Positions 56,977-64,000 of a stretch of DNA of 64,000 nucleotides are shown here, piece after piece. Position 1 is the first letter of the stretch, and the number at the start of each line of letters is the position of its first letter. The position numbers and the translations under genes are program-made. This stretch comes from Streptomyces vietnamensis (GTDB lineage: Bacteria > Actinomycetota > Actinomycetes > Streptomycetales > Streptomycetaceae): positions 2,275,001-2,339,000 of the forward strand of contig NZ_CP010407.1 in assembly GCF_000830005.1 (NCBI RefSeq). The letters are read 5' to 3'. The notes under the pieces were generated by a model. That model searched no databases, was not told the origin of the DNA, and saw only the letters and a list, made by a program, of their open reading frames with translations.

Positions 56977-57837
56977 ATGCGCAACCCCGTCGGCGGCCAC
57001 GTCCCCGTGGCCGGTGGCCTCGCCACGGTCGGCCTCGGGTACGCCCGCGAGCTGGGCGCCGAGACCGTGCAGGTCTTCGTCGCCAACCCGCGCGGCTGGG
57101 CGACCCCGACCGGCAACCCGGTCCAGGACGAGCGGTTCCGGGCCGAGTGCGAGGCCGAGTCGATCTCGGTCTGGGTGCACGCCCCGTACCTGATCAACTT
57201 CGGCTCCCACACCGAGGCCACGGTGGAGAAGTCGGTGGAGTCGCTGCGGCACTCGCTGCGCCGGGGCCGGGAGATCGGCGCGAAGGGCGTGGTGGTGCAC
57301 ACCGGCTCGGCGACCGGCGGCCGGCCGCGCGAGGTGGCCCTCGCCCAGGTGCGCGAGCGGATGCTGCCGCTCCTCGACGAGCTGACGCACGAGGACGATC
57401 CGGATCTGCTCCTGGAGTCGACGGCGGGCCAGGGCTCCTCGCTCTGCTCGCGGACCTGGGACTTCGGGCCGTACTTCGACGCGCTCGACCGCCACCCCAA
57501 GCTGGGCGTCTGCCTCGACACCTGCCACATCTTCGCGGCCGGGCACGACCTGGCGGGCCCGCACGGCGCGGCGCAGACCCTCGACCTGCTGGTGGACACG
57601 GTCGGCGAGGGCCGGCTGAAGCTGATCCACGCCAACGACTCGAAGGACGTGGTGGGCGCCCACAAGGACCGGCACGCGAACATCGGCGCCGGTCACATCG
57701 GCGAGGAGGCCTTCGAAAAACTCCTGCGGCACCCGGCGACCGAGAACGTACCGTTGATCATCGAGACCCCTGGCGGCAAGGAGGGGCACGTCGCCGACGT
57801 CGAGCTCCTGAAGAAGCTCCGCGAGCGCCGAGGATGA
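56977..57837 (+). CDS. nfo: endonuclease IV (AP endonuclease)
   Basis: A 286-residue AP-endonuclease-2 family protein. The zinc-ligand motifs are visible in order: VHAPYLINFGSHTE, VVHTGSATGG, LLLESTAGQGSSLC, GVCLDTCHIFAAGHDL, LIHANDSKDVVGAHKDRHANIGAGHIG and PLIIETPGG. It nicks DNA 5' to abasic sites in base-excision repair. It begins with MRNPVGGHVPVAGGL, 6 bp after the kinase stop, so the two may share a transcript although their roles differ. Confidence 0.95.
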   Translation: MRNPVGGHVPVAGGLATVGLGYARELGAETVQVFVANPRGWATPTGNPVQDERFRAECEAESISVWVHAPYLINFGSHTEATVEKSVESLRHSLRRGREIGAKGVVVHTGSATGGRPREVALAQVRERMLPLLDELTHEDDPDLLLESTAGQGSSLCSRTWDFGPYFDALDRHPKLGVCLDTCHIFAAGHDLAGPHGAAQTLDLLVDTVGEGRLKLIHANDSKDVVGAHKDRHANIGAGHIGEEAFEKLLRHPATENVPLIIETPGGKEGHVADVELLKKLRERRG

Positions 57838-57854
57838 TCATTTCCTGTTGAGGA

Positions 57855-57871
57855 ATACCCTAGGGGGGTAT
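57855..57871 (+). promoter_or_regulatory. CsoR-like operator
   Basis: ATACCC (57855-57860) and GGGTAT (57866-57871) flank a taggg core, giving the [21 protein letters not shown] palindrome with a G tract that copper-sensing CsoR repressors recognise. It lies 50 bp upstream of the His-rich DUF4396 gene. No csoR gene is in the window, so the regulator would act in trans. Confidence 0.75.
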
Positions 57872-57920
57872 ACGGTTCCTATCGACGACGGAACCGCATA
57901 CCCGAGGCTGGGGGCACCTC

Positions 57921-58646
57921 ATGCAGCACGAAGCGCACGCACACCACGACCATTCCGGCCACGAGGGTCATACCGGCCACCAGGGCCACGAGGGTCACCA
58001 CCAGAACCACGACTCCCACGCGGGCCACGCGGGCCATGGGGACCACGCCGCCCACGCCGGTCACGGCACCCACGCCGGCCACGAGGGGCACGCCGGTCAC
58101 GAAGGCCACGGCACCCACACCAGCCACGAGGGTCATGTCGGCCACGAGGGCCACGACGCCCACACGGGCCACGACGCCCACGCGGGTCACCACCGCACCC
58201 CCGGCGGCAAGGTCTCCTGGTCCATGGCCGCCCAGGCCACGCTGCACTGCCTCACCGGCTGCGCCATCGGCGAGATCCTCGGCATGATCATCGGCACCGC
58301 GTTCGGCTGGGGCAACCTGCCGACGATGGTCCTCGCGATCATCCTGGCCTTCTTCTTCGGCTACGCGCTCACCCTGCGCGGCATCCTGTCCGCCGGCGTC
58401 GACTTCAAGACGGCCTTCAAGGTCGCCCTCGCCGCCGACACCCTCTCGATCGCCGTCATGGAGATCATCGACAACGGCGTCATCGCCCTCTGGCCCAGCG
58501 CCATGGACGCGCACCTCGACGAGGCGCTCTTCTGGGTCGCCCTCGCGGTCTCGCTCGCCATCGCCTTCGTGGTGACCACACCGGTCAACAAGTGGATGAT
58601 CGGCCGCGGCAAGGGCCACGCGGTGGTCCACCAGTACCACCACTGA
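57921..58646 (+). CDS. DUF4396 membrane protein with a long His-rich N-terminal domain
   Basis: A 241-residue protein. Residues 1 to about 92 are a His/Gly/Ala/Glu tract (about 38 His; GHEGHAGH-type units), a likely metal-binding region. Residues about 100-241 form the DUF4396 membrane domain with four hydrophobic segments (QATLHCLTGCAIGEILGMIIGTAFGW, PTMVLAIILAFFFGYALTL, and later ones). The conserved Cys-Leu-Thr-Gly-Cys and the C-terminal YHH could add ligands. The CsoR-like box upstream points to copper; a role in copper binding or efflux is inference. A convergent terminator follows. Confidence 0.88.
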   Translation: MQHEAHAHHDHSGHEGHTGHQGHEGHHQNHDSHAGHAGHGDHAAHAGHGTHAGHEGHAGHEGHGTHTSHEGHVGHEGHDAHTGHDAHAGHHRTPGGKVSWSMAAQATLHCLTGCAIGEILGMIIGTAFGWGNLPTMVLAIILAFFFGYALTLRGILSAGVDFKTAFKVALAADTLSIAVMEIIDNGVIALWPSAMDAHLDEALFWVALAVSLAIAFVVTTPVNKWMIGRGKGHAVVHQYHH

Positions 58647-58666
58647 GCCACCGCCGAACCACCACC

Positions 58667-58703
58667 GAGACGGTCCGGAGCTGCTACAGCTCCGGGCCGT
58701 CTC
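58667..58703. terminator. convergent terminator
   Basis: gagacggtccggagctg (58667-58683) pairs with cagctccgggccgtctc (58687-58703), with one wobble and a 3-nt loop. It overlaps the last codons of the minus-strand sulfite-oxidase-like gene and lies 20 bases after the DUF4396 stop. Confidence 0.8.
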
Positions 58704-59349
58704 CCGGTTCCTCCTGGTACGAGTAGCGCTGCTCCGTCCACGGGTCACCGAGGTTGTGGTAGCCGCGCTCCTCCCAGAAGCCCCGGCGGTCGGCCGCCAT
58801 GTACTCGACGCCCCGGACCCACTTGGGCCCCTTCCAGGCGTACAGGTGCGGGACGACGAGCCGCAGCGGGAAGCCGTGCTCGGCGGTGAGCAGCTCCCCG
58901 TCCTTGTGGGTGGCGAAGATCGTACGGTCGGACGCGAAGTCGGCGAGCCGCATGTTGGCGCTGTAGCCGTACTCGGCCCAGACCATCACATGCGTCACAT
59001 GCGGGGCGGGCGGGGCGAGCTCCAGGATCGTGCGGGCGGGGACACCGCCCCATTCGGCCCCGAGCATGCTGAATTTCGTGACGCAGTGCAGATCGGCCAC
59101 GACCGTGGAGAACGGGAGGGCCGAGAACTCCTCGTGGTTCCAGCACCGCTTGTCGCCGTCGGCCGTCGCCCCGAAGACGCGGAACTCCCAGCGGTCCGGC
59201 TTGAACTTGGGGACGGGCCCGTAATGGGTGACCGGCCAGCCGCGCTGGAGCCGCTGCCCCGGCGGCAGATCCGGCGGAAGGTCCGGCGAACGATCCGGCT
59301 GACCCGCTTCCCGGTGTGCTCCGCTCTCCGGCTGACCCATGTCATCCAT
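58684..59349 (-). CDS. sulfite-oxidase-like molybdopterin protein
   Basis: A 221-residue protein of the oxidoreductase molybdopterin-binding (SUOX-like) fold. The conserved cysteine that ligates Mo is C89 in VADLHCVTKFSMLG. Other family blocks are DRWEFRVFGATADGD, FSALPFSTV, EYGYSANMRLADFASD and HGFPLRLVVPHLYAWKGPKWV. It lacks a signal peptide and a C-terminal dimerisation domain, so it is a compact cytoplasmic-type member (YedY-like fold without Tat signal). The substrate is unknown. Confidence 0.88.
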   Translation of the reverse strand: MDDMGQPESGAHREAGQPDRSPDLPPDLPPGQRLQRGWPVTHYGPVPKFKPDRWEFRVFGATADGDKRCWNHEEFSALPFSTVVADLHCVTKFSMLGAEWGGVPARTILELAPPAPHVTHVMVWAEYGYSANMRLADFASDRTIFATHKDGELLTAEHGFPLRLVVPHLYAWKGPKWVRGVEYMAADRRGFWEERGYHNLGDPWTEQRYSYQEEPGDGPEL

Positions 59350-59518
59350 GGTGACAGACGGCGAGGGGTGGTCATGACCAGGCGACCATGCGGGCGGCTC
59401 GATTCGGGCAACTCACACTAAGCCTGCACTTACTGGACGCCCCCCATTCGGGGTGCGAGGATGCGGCCATACCGCCTGGTGACGGCATGGACACGTAGCG
59501 TGGAAGGATCCTGAAGCG

Positions 59519-59995
59519 ATGCAGGGCGACCCCGAGGTCCTCGAGTTCCTCAACGAGCAGCTGACCGGCGAGCTGACGGCCATCAACCAGTACTGGCTGC
59601 ATTACCGCATCCAGGACAACAAGGGGTGGACGAAGCTCGCCAAGTACACCCGCGAAGAGTCCATCGACGAGATGAAGCACGCGGACAAGCTGACCGAGCG
59701 CATCCTGATGCTCGACGGCCTGCCCAACTACCAGCGGCTCTTCCACGTGCGGGTCGGCCAGACGATCACCGAGATGTTCCAGGCGGACCGCCAGGTCGAG
59801 GTGGAGGCGATCGACCGCCTGAGGCGCGGGATCGAGGTCATGCGCGCCAAGGGGGACGTCACGTCCGCCAACCTCTTCGAGGAGATCCTCGCCGACGAGG
59901 AGCACCACATCGACTACCTGGACACGCAGCTGGAGCTGATCGAGTCCCTGGGCGAGGCGCTGTACCTCTCGACGCTCATCGAGCAGCCCAGCTAG
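59519..59995 (+). CDS. bfr: bacterioferritin
   Basis: A 158-residue ferritin-like four-helix protein. Ferroxidase and haem residues are in the standard numbering: E18 (GELTAI), Y25, E51 and H54, haem-ligand M52 (DEMKHADK), and EEHHIDYLD in the C-terminal helix. It stores iron as a 24-mer with haem at subunit interfaces. SD-like gaagga lies about 10 nt upstream, and tagcgt (59499-59504) is a possible -10. It converges with bfd, with 16 bp between the two stops. Confidence 0.96.
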   Translation: MQGDPEVLEFLNEQLTGELTAINQYWLHYRIQDNKGWTKLAKYTREESIDEMKHADKLTERILMLDGLPNYQRLFHVRVGQTITEMFQADRQVEVEAIDRLRRGIEVMRAKGDVTSANLFEEILADEEHHIDYLDTQLELIESLGEALYLSTLIEQPS

Positions 59996-60011
59996 GACGG
60001 ACCCGAGGGTC

Positions 60012-60260
60012 CTAGGCGGCTTCCTGGAGCTCGGCGACCGTCTCCGCCGTCAGGGCGGGCATGCCCTGGTCCACGAGCTCGCGTCGCGGGCAGTTGCCGC
60101 GCCCGAGGATGGCCTGGATGCGACGGACGCAGGAACCGCAGTCCGTACCGGCCTTGCAGGCGGAGGCTATCTGGCGGGGCGTGCAGGCGCCCGCGTCCGC
60201 GTGCTCCTTGACCTGCTTCTCCGTGACACCGAAGCATGAGCAGACGTACACGCGGTTCAC
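60012..60260 (-). CDS. bfd: bacterioferritin-associated ferredoxin
   Basis: An 82-residue (2Fe-2S) protein from GTG 60260. Cluster ligands C7, C9 (VCSCFGVTE) and C41, C44 (GTDCGSCVRRI) follow the Bfd pattern, with two further cysteines at 26 and 35. It reduces bacterioferritin to release iron. The iron-box-like site just upstream (60275-60293) suggests induction under iron limitation by relief of DmdR/DtxR repression, opposite in logic to bfr. Confidence 0.95.
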   Translation of the reverse strand: MNRVYVCSCFGVTEKQVKEHADAGACTPRQIASACKAGTDCGSCVRRIQAILGRGNCPRRELVDQGMPALTAETVAELQEAA

Positions 60261-60274
60261 CTCCCGCCGAGATC

Positions 60275-60293
60275 GTTAAGGCTAACCTAACCT
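60275..60293 (-). promoter_or_regulatory. DtxR/DmdR-type iron box upstream of bfd
   Basis: Read on the minus strand, aggttaggttagccttaac fits the 19-bp consensus ttaggttagsctaacctaa well in one half and partly in the other. It ends 15 bases before the bfd GTG. Confidence 0.75.
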
Positions 60294-60326
60294 TACCCGG
60301 CGCCTCGGAGGCGTAAAAGCCCTCGA

Positions 60327-60373
60327 TACGGAGATGGGGCACGGATCACAGCGATCCGTGCCCCATCTCCGTA
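60327..60373. terminator. terminator of the DAHP synthase gene
   Basis: A perfect 21-bp stem (60327-60347 with 60353-60373) and a 5-nt loop, 10 bases past the aroG-type gene's stop on the minus strand. It also shields bfd from upstream read-through. Confidence 0.9.
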
Positions 60374-60382
60374 AGAACCTAC

Positions 60383-61735
60383 TTACTGATCGCGGTACAT
60401 CTCCGCCACCAGGAACGCCAGGTCGAGCGACTGGCTGCGGTTGAGCCGCGGGTCGCAGGCCGTCTCGTAGCGCTGGTGCAGGTCGTCGACGAAGATCTCG
60501 TCGCCGCCGCCCACGCACTCGGTGACGTCGTCACCGGTGAGCTCGACGTGGATGCCGCCCGGGTGGGTGCCCAGCTCCTTGTGGACCTCGAAGAAGCCCT
60601 TGACCTCGTCGAGCACGTCGTCGAAGCGGCGCGTCTTGTGGCCGGAGGCCGCCTCGAAGGTGTTGCCGTGCATCGGGTCGGTGACCCAGGCGACGACCGC
60701 ACCAGAGGCGGTGACCTTCTCGACCAGCTCGGGGAGCTTGTCGCGGACCTTGTCGGCGCCCATGCGGACGATGAAGGTCAGCCGGCCCGGCTCGCGGTCC
60801 GGGTCGAGACGGTCGATGTAGGTGAGCGCCTCGTCCACCGTGGTGGTCGGGCCGAGCTTGATGCCGATCGGGTTGGCGATCTGCGAGCAGAACTCGATGT
60901 GCGCGTGGTCGAGCTGACGGGTGCGCTCACCGACCCAGACCATGTGGCCGGAGGTGTCGTACAGCTTGCCGGTGCGCGAGTCCGTACGGGTCAGGGCGCC
61001 CTCGTAGTCGAGCAGCAGCGCCTCGTGCGAGGAGTAGAACTCGACGGCCTTGAACTCGGCCGGGTCGGTGCCGCAGGCCTTCATGAAGTTCAGGGCGTTG
61101 TCGATCTCGCGGGCGAGCGCCTCGTAGCGCTGGCCCGAGGGGGACGACTTCACGAAGTCCTGGTTCCAGGCGTGCACCTGGCGCAGGTCGGCGTAGCCAC
61201 CGGTGGTGAAGGCGCGGACCAGGTTGAGCGTGGAGGCGGAGGCGTTGTACATCCGCTTCAGCCGCTCGGGGTCCGGGATGCGGGCCTTCTCGTTGAAGTC
61301 GAAGCCGTTGACCGAGTCGCCGCGGTAGGTCGGCAGGGTCACGCCGTCACGGGTCTCGGTGCCCTTGGAGCGGGGCTTCGAGTACTGGCCGGCGATGCGG
61401 CCGACCTTCACGACGGGCACGGAGGCCGCGTAGGTGAGGACGGCGCTCATCTGGAGCAGCGTCTTGAGCTTGGCCCTGATGTGGTCGGCGGACACGGCGT
61501 CGAAGGCCTCGGCGCAGTCGCCGCCCTGGAGCAGGAACGCCTCGCCACGGGCGACGGCTCCCATCCGGGCGCGCAGCTGGTCGCACTCGCCGGCGAAGAC
61601 GAGCGGAGGATACGACTCGAGGTCCGCGATCACATCGCGCAGAGCCTCGGCATCGGGGTACTCGGGCTGCTGCGCCGCGGGCAGGTCTCGCCAGGTCGCC
61701 TTGGCGACGGCGTGGGAATCAGCGTTCACGGTCAC
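60383..61735 (-). CDS. aroG: class II DAHP synthase (shikimate pathway entry)
   Basis: A protein of about 450 residues from GTG 61735 (VTVNADSHAVAKATWRDLP); GTG 61729 and 61744 are close alternatives. Class II (plant-like) features: LQGGDCAEAF (metal-binding Cys), GRIAGQYSKPRS, SSHEALLLDYE, GERTRQLDHAHIEF, GIKLGPTT, WVTDPMHGNT and GGIHVELTGDDVTEC. It condenses PEP and erythrose-4-phosphate. On the minus strand TACTGT ends 7 bases before GTG 61735 with no SD, suggesting a leaderless mRNA. The frame is open further upstream (ATG 61827) but that part is not conserved-looking. Confidence 0.94.
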   Translation of the reverse strand: MTVNADSHAVAKATWRDLPAAQQPEYPDAEALRDVIADLESYPPLVFAGECDQLRARMGAVARGEAFLLQGGDCAEAFDAVSADHIRAKLKTLLQMSAVLTYAASVPVVKVGRIAGQYSKPRSKGTETRDGVTLPTYRGDSVNGFDFNEKARIPDPERLKRMYNASASTLNLVRAFTTGGYADLRQVHAWNQDFVKSSPSGQRYEALAREIDNALNFMKACGTDPAEFKAVEFYSSHEALLLDYEGALTRTDSRTGKLYDTSGHMVWVGERTRQLDHAHIEFCSQIANPIGIKLGPTTTVDEALTYIDRLDPDREPGRLTFIVRMGADKVRDKLPELVEKVTASGAVVAWVTDPMHGNTFEAASGHKTRRFDDVLDEVKGFFEVHKELGTHPGGIHVELTGDDVTECVGGGDEIFVDDLHQRYETACDPRLNRSQSLDLAFLVAEMYRDQ

Positions 61736-61889
61736 ATGCACCACAGTACGGGGTTCTTCGTCCTGTCCTGTCCCTCTGCCCAATGGCTGAGACGCGCGCC
61801 GGAAATGTCTGCTGGTGACATTCATGCCTTCGTGTGGTGTTACCCTGCGGCGCGTTTCACAAGAACACAGTCGAACCACAGGGGTGGGC

Positions 61890-64000
61890 GTGACCCAGAG
61901 GCACCGCAGGGACCGCAAGAAGAAACGACTCTTGTACGGAGCGGCGGCGGCGGTCGTCGCCACGGCCACCATCGGCACCATCGCGGTCGCCTCACCGGGC
62001 CTCCTCGGCGCGGCGGGCGACGGCAAGCCCGGAGGCGACTCTTCCCTCCAGGAGCAGTTCGCAAACGCGGCGCGCGAGTTCGATGTGCCGCAGAGCGTGC
62101 TGATGGCGGTGTCGTACCAGCAGAGCCGGTGGGAGTCGCACGACGGCGAGCCGAGCACGATCGGCTCGTACAACGTCATGGGTCTGACGAAGGTCGACCC
62201 GGAGGACGTGGACCAGAAGGTCACCGACGAGCAGATCGATCACTTCAACGGCTCCGGCCGGCCGGAGATCGAGAAGACCTTCGACCGCGAGAAGGTCCGG
62301 CGCATCCTGGAGAAGGCGCTCGTCGACACCGACGACCCCCGGCTCCACACCCTGGACAAGGCCGCCGAGCTGATCGACAGCTCCACCCAGACCGTCCAGA
62401 ACGACACCTCGGCCTCCATCCGGGCCGGTGCGGCGCTTCTCGCCGATTACCAGAAGCAGGCCGGCGCCGAGCTGTCCGACGAGCCGGGCGACTGGTACCC
62501 GGCCGTGGCGCGGTTCAGCCAGTCCCCCGAGAAGAAGGGCGCCGACCTCTTCGCGAAGCGCGTCTTCGACTCGATCAAGACCGGTGAGCGGGAGCTCACC
62601 CTCGACGGCGAGCAGGTCACCCTGCCGGCCGACCCTGCGGTCGACCCGGTCAAGCCGTCGAACGTGCCGCTGGCCGCGACCTTCGCGAGCACGACGGAGA
62701 CCACGCTCCCCGAGTGCCCCGCCGGCCTCAACTGCAACGTCAAGCTGAGCGTCCCCAACTCCGCGGGGAAGAAGAACTACACCGCCGGAGACCGCCCCAA
62801 CCAGGGCACGGACATCCGCCAGATCGTCATCCACGACACCGAAGGCGGCTACGACGGCTCGCTCCAGGTGCTCACCGACCCGACCGGGTCGGGCAGCGCC
62901 CACTATCTGATCCGCGCCTCGGACGGTCTGGTCACCCAGATGCTCGAGAACAAGAACCTGGCGTGGCACGCGGGCAACTGGACCCACAACATGCACGCGA
63001 TCGGCGTGGAGCACGAGGGCTACGCCATCAAGGAGGGCAGCTGGTACACCCCGTCCCAGTACGCCTCCTCCGCCGCCCTGGTGAAGTTCCTCGCGAACAA
63101 GTACGGCGTGCCGATCGACCGCGAGCACATCATCGGCCACGACGAGGTGGCACTCCAGACGGACGACAACGTCGACTCGCTCCACTGGGACGCGGGCCCG
63201 TACTGGGACTGGAACTACTACATGTCCCTCCTGGGCGCCCCGCAGGGCGACAAGGGAGCGGGCGGTCTGCTCCGCGCCGGCCAGGTGGTCCGGGTGGTCC
63301 CGCCGTTCACCACGGCGAACCAGCCGACGCTGACCACCGGCGGCACGGCCGTCCCGGCGCGTCCGTCCAACTTCGGCTACCTGTACACGTCGCCCTCGAC
63401 GAGCGCGACGACGCTGAAGGACCCGTACTACAGCTCGGGCTGGTCCGAGGGCTCGAACTACGGCAACAAGGTCCGCGCCGGCGGCCTCTACGTCGTCGCC
63501 GAGACCCGCACCGACTGGACGGCGATCTGGTACGCGGGTGAGAAGGCCTGGTTCTACAACCCGGGCGGCCAGTACACCGTGCCGGTGTCCGGCGCCACGA
63601 CCGTGAAGCTCAAGTCGGGCCTCGCCTCGACCAAGGTCTTCGGCCGCTCCTTCCCGGACACCGCCGCCTACACCGCGGCCGGCCTGACCCCGCCGGGCGA
63701 CGAGAACGACCCGCTGTCGAAGTTCACCTTCTCCTCCGGCCAGGCCTACGTGAAGGCCGGTCCCGCGGTGAAGGGCGACGACTGGTTCGGCTCCGCCCAG
63801 AAGAACGTCGTCGGCAACGTGCTCTTCGTGCCGATCCGCTTCCACCACAAGATCGTCTGGGTGAAGCAGAGCGACATCGTGGAGGCGCCCGGCGCCGCCC
63901 CCGTCGCCACCACCGACCGCTACAACGTCATCGCCCGCGACAAGGACGGCGTCCTCTGGCAGTACCAGGGCACCGGTTCGGGCACCTCGTTCCTGACGCG
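61890..64000 (+). CDS. secreted N-acetylmuramoyl-L-alanine amidase (3' end outside window)
   Basis: The frame is open from GTG 61890 to the window end (more than 700 residues). A basic N-terminus and hydrophobic stretch (KKKRLLYGAAAAVVATATIGTIAVA) form a signal peptide. A helical region with lysozyme-like character (FDVPQSVLMAVSYQQSRWESHDG) precedes the Amidase_2 domain with zinc-site motifs QIVIHDTEGGYDG, HAIGVEHEGY, IIGHDEVA and DSLHWDAGPYWDW. SH3-like and beta-propeller-like repeats (YNVIARDKDGVLWQYQGTG) follow and are cut off. It cleaves the lactyl-L-Ala bond of peptidoglycan outside the cell. Confidence 0.9.
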   Translation, partial: MTQRHRRDRKKKRLLYGAAAAVVATATIGTIAVASPGLLGAAGDGKPGGDSSLQEQFANAAREFDVPQSVLMAVSYQQSRWESHDGEPSTIGSYNVMGLTKVDPEDVDQKVTDEQIDHFNGSGRPEIEKTFDREKVRRILEKALVDTDDPRLHTLDKAAELIDSSTQTVQNDTSASIRAGAALLADYQKQAGAELSDEPGDWYPAVARFSQSPEKKGADLFAKRVFDSIKTGERELTLDGEQVTLPADPAVDPVKPSNVPLAATFASTTETTLPECPAGLNCNVKLSVPNSAGKKNYTAGDRPNQGTDIRQIVIHDTEGGYDGSLQVLTDPTGSGSAHYLIRASDGLVTQMLENKNLAWHAGNWTHNMHAIGVEHEGYAIKEGSWYTPSQYASSAALVKFLANKYGVPIDREHIIGHDEVALQTDDNVDSLHWDAGPYWDWNYYMSLLGAPQGDKGAGGLLRAGQVVRVVPPFTTANQPTLTTGGTAVPARPSNFGYLYTSPSTSATTLKDPYYSSGWSEGSNYGNKVRAGGLYVVAETRTDWTAIWYAGEKAWFYNPGGQYTVPVSGATTVKLKSGLASTKVFGRSFPDTAAYTAAGLTPPGDENDPLSKFTFSSGQAYVKAGPAVKGDDWFGSAQKNVVGNVLFVPIRFHHKIVWVKQSDIVEAPGAAPVATTDRYNVIARDKDGVLWQYQGTGSGTSFLT

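Noticed and set aside
59400..59518. Iron box upstream of bfr (cactaagcctgcactta)
   Set aside because: Only a weak partial match to the 19-bp consensus and one arm is missing.
60383..62224. 613-residue version of the DAHP synthase
   Set aside because: The family starts near VTVNADSHAVAK; the upstream part covers the divergent promoter region and the amidase gene and is not conserved-looking.

Overview
The window is high-GC chromosomal DNA from a Streptomyces-type actinomycete. It holds the actinobacterial division and cell-wall cluster (rsmH-ftsL-ftsI-murE-murF-mraY-murD-ftsW-murG-ftsQ-ftsZ-pgeF-yggS-sepF-yggT-divIVA, all on the minus strand), many GTG starts, ATGA/GTGA stop-start overlaps, a translational T-box in front of ileS, and DivIVA and SepF in place of MinCDE and FtsA. 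I see no rRNA, tRNA, transposase, integrase, phage gene or CRISPR array. The content is core genome, and gene identities rest on motifs recognised by eye.

Layout. 1-5.9 kb (plus strand): the 3' part of a DUF2252 protein, a small membrane protein, a membrane-anchored DsbA-like thioredoxin, a Tat-exported PhoD-type phosphatase and a secreted M43 zinc protease. 5.9-11.3 kb (minus): dienelactone-hydrolase-like protein, CPA1 Na+/H+ antiporter, GNAT acetyltransferase, RluD, LspA and a histone-H1-like/DksA hybrid. 11.5-15 kb (plus): T-box leader and ileS. 15.5-33.1 kb (minus): the division/cell-wall cluster; murC, ftsA, ddl and mraZ are not in it. 33.4-38.9 kb (plus): beta-carbonic anhydrase, then MoxR-DUF58-transglutaminase. 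39.5-41.5 kb (minus): DUF3040, methyltransferase, HEPN-like protein. 41.6-45.5 kb (plus): an ABC-type ATPase, a YhgE/Pip membrane protein and a TetR regulator behind a TetR-like operator. 45.8-52.2 kb: DUF4126 protein, CrtI-like oxidoreductase, membrane protein, metF, thiE, an Rv2175c-type DNA-binding protein and an FAD oxidoreductase. 52.3-54.6 kb (plus): TPP riboswitch and thiO-thiS-thiG. 55-64 kb: PASTA-domain Ser/Thr kinase, endonuclease IV, a His-rich DUF4396 protein behind a CsoR-like box, a sulfite-oxidase-like protein, bfr/bfd with an iron box, class II DAHP synthase, and a secreted amidase cut by the window end.

How the genes work together. The central block makes lipid II (MurE, MurF, MraY, MurD, MurG), polymerises and crosslinks septal peptidoglycan (FtsW, FtsI), builds the divisome (FtsZ, SepF, FtsQ, FtsL) and marks the growing tip (DivIVA). 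The PASTA kinase and the secreted amidase also concern peptidoglycan. ThiO, ThiS, ThiG and ThiE supply the thiazole and coupling steps of thiamine synthesis. Bfr and Bfd form an iron storage/release pair.

The least explained feature is a family of three 206-210 bp intergenic elements (15075-15284, 38971-39178, 54659-54864). Each has near-identical inverted ends of about 46 bp that are themselves hairpins, plus a second nested inverted repeat inside, with degenerate GC-rich repeats outside. They encode no convincing protein and I cannot match them to a named element. Most other findings are regulatory sites (T-box with sequestrator, TetR operator over a -10 box, CsoR-like box, iron box, leaderless -10/start arrangements) and small tandem repeats.
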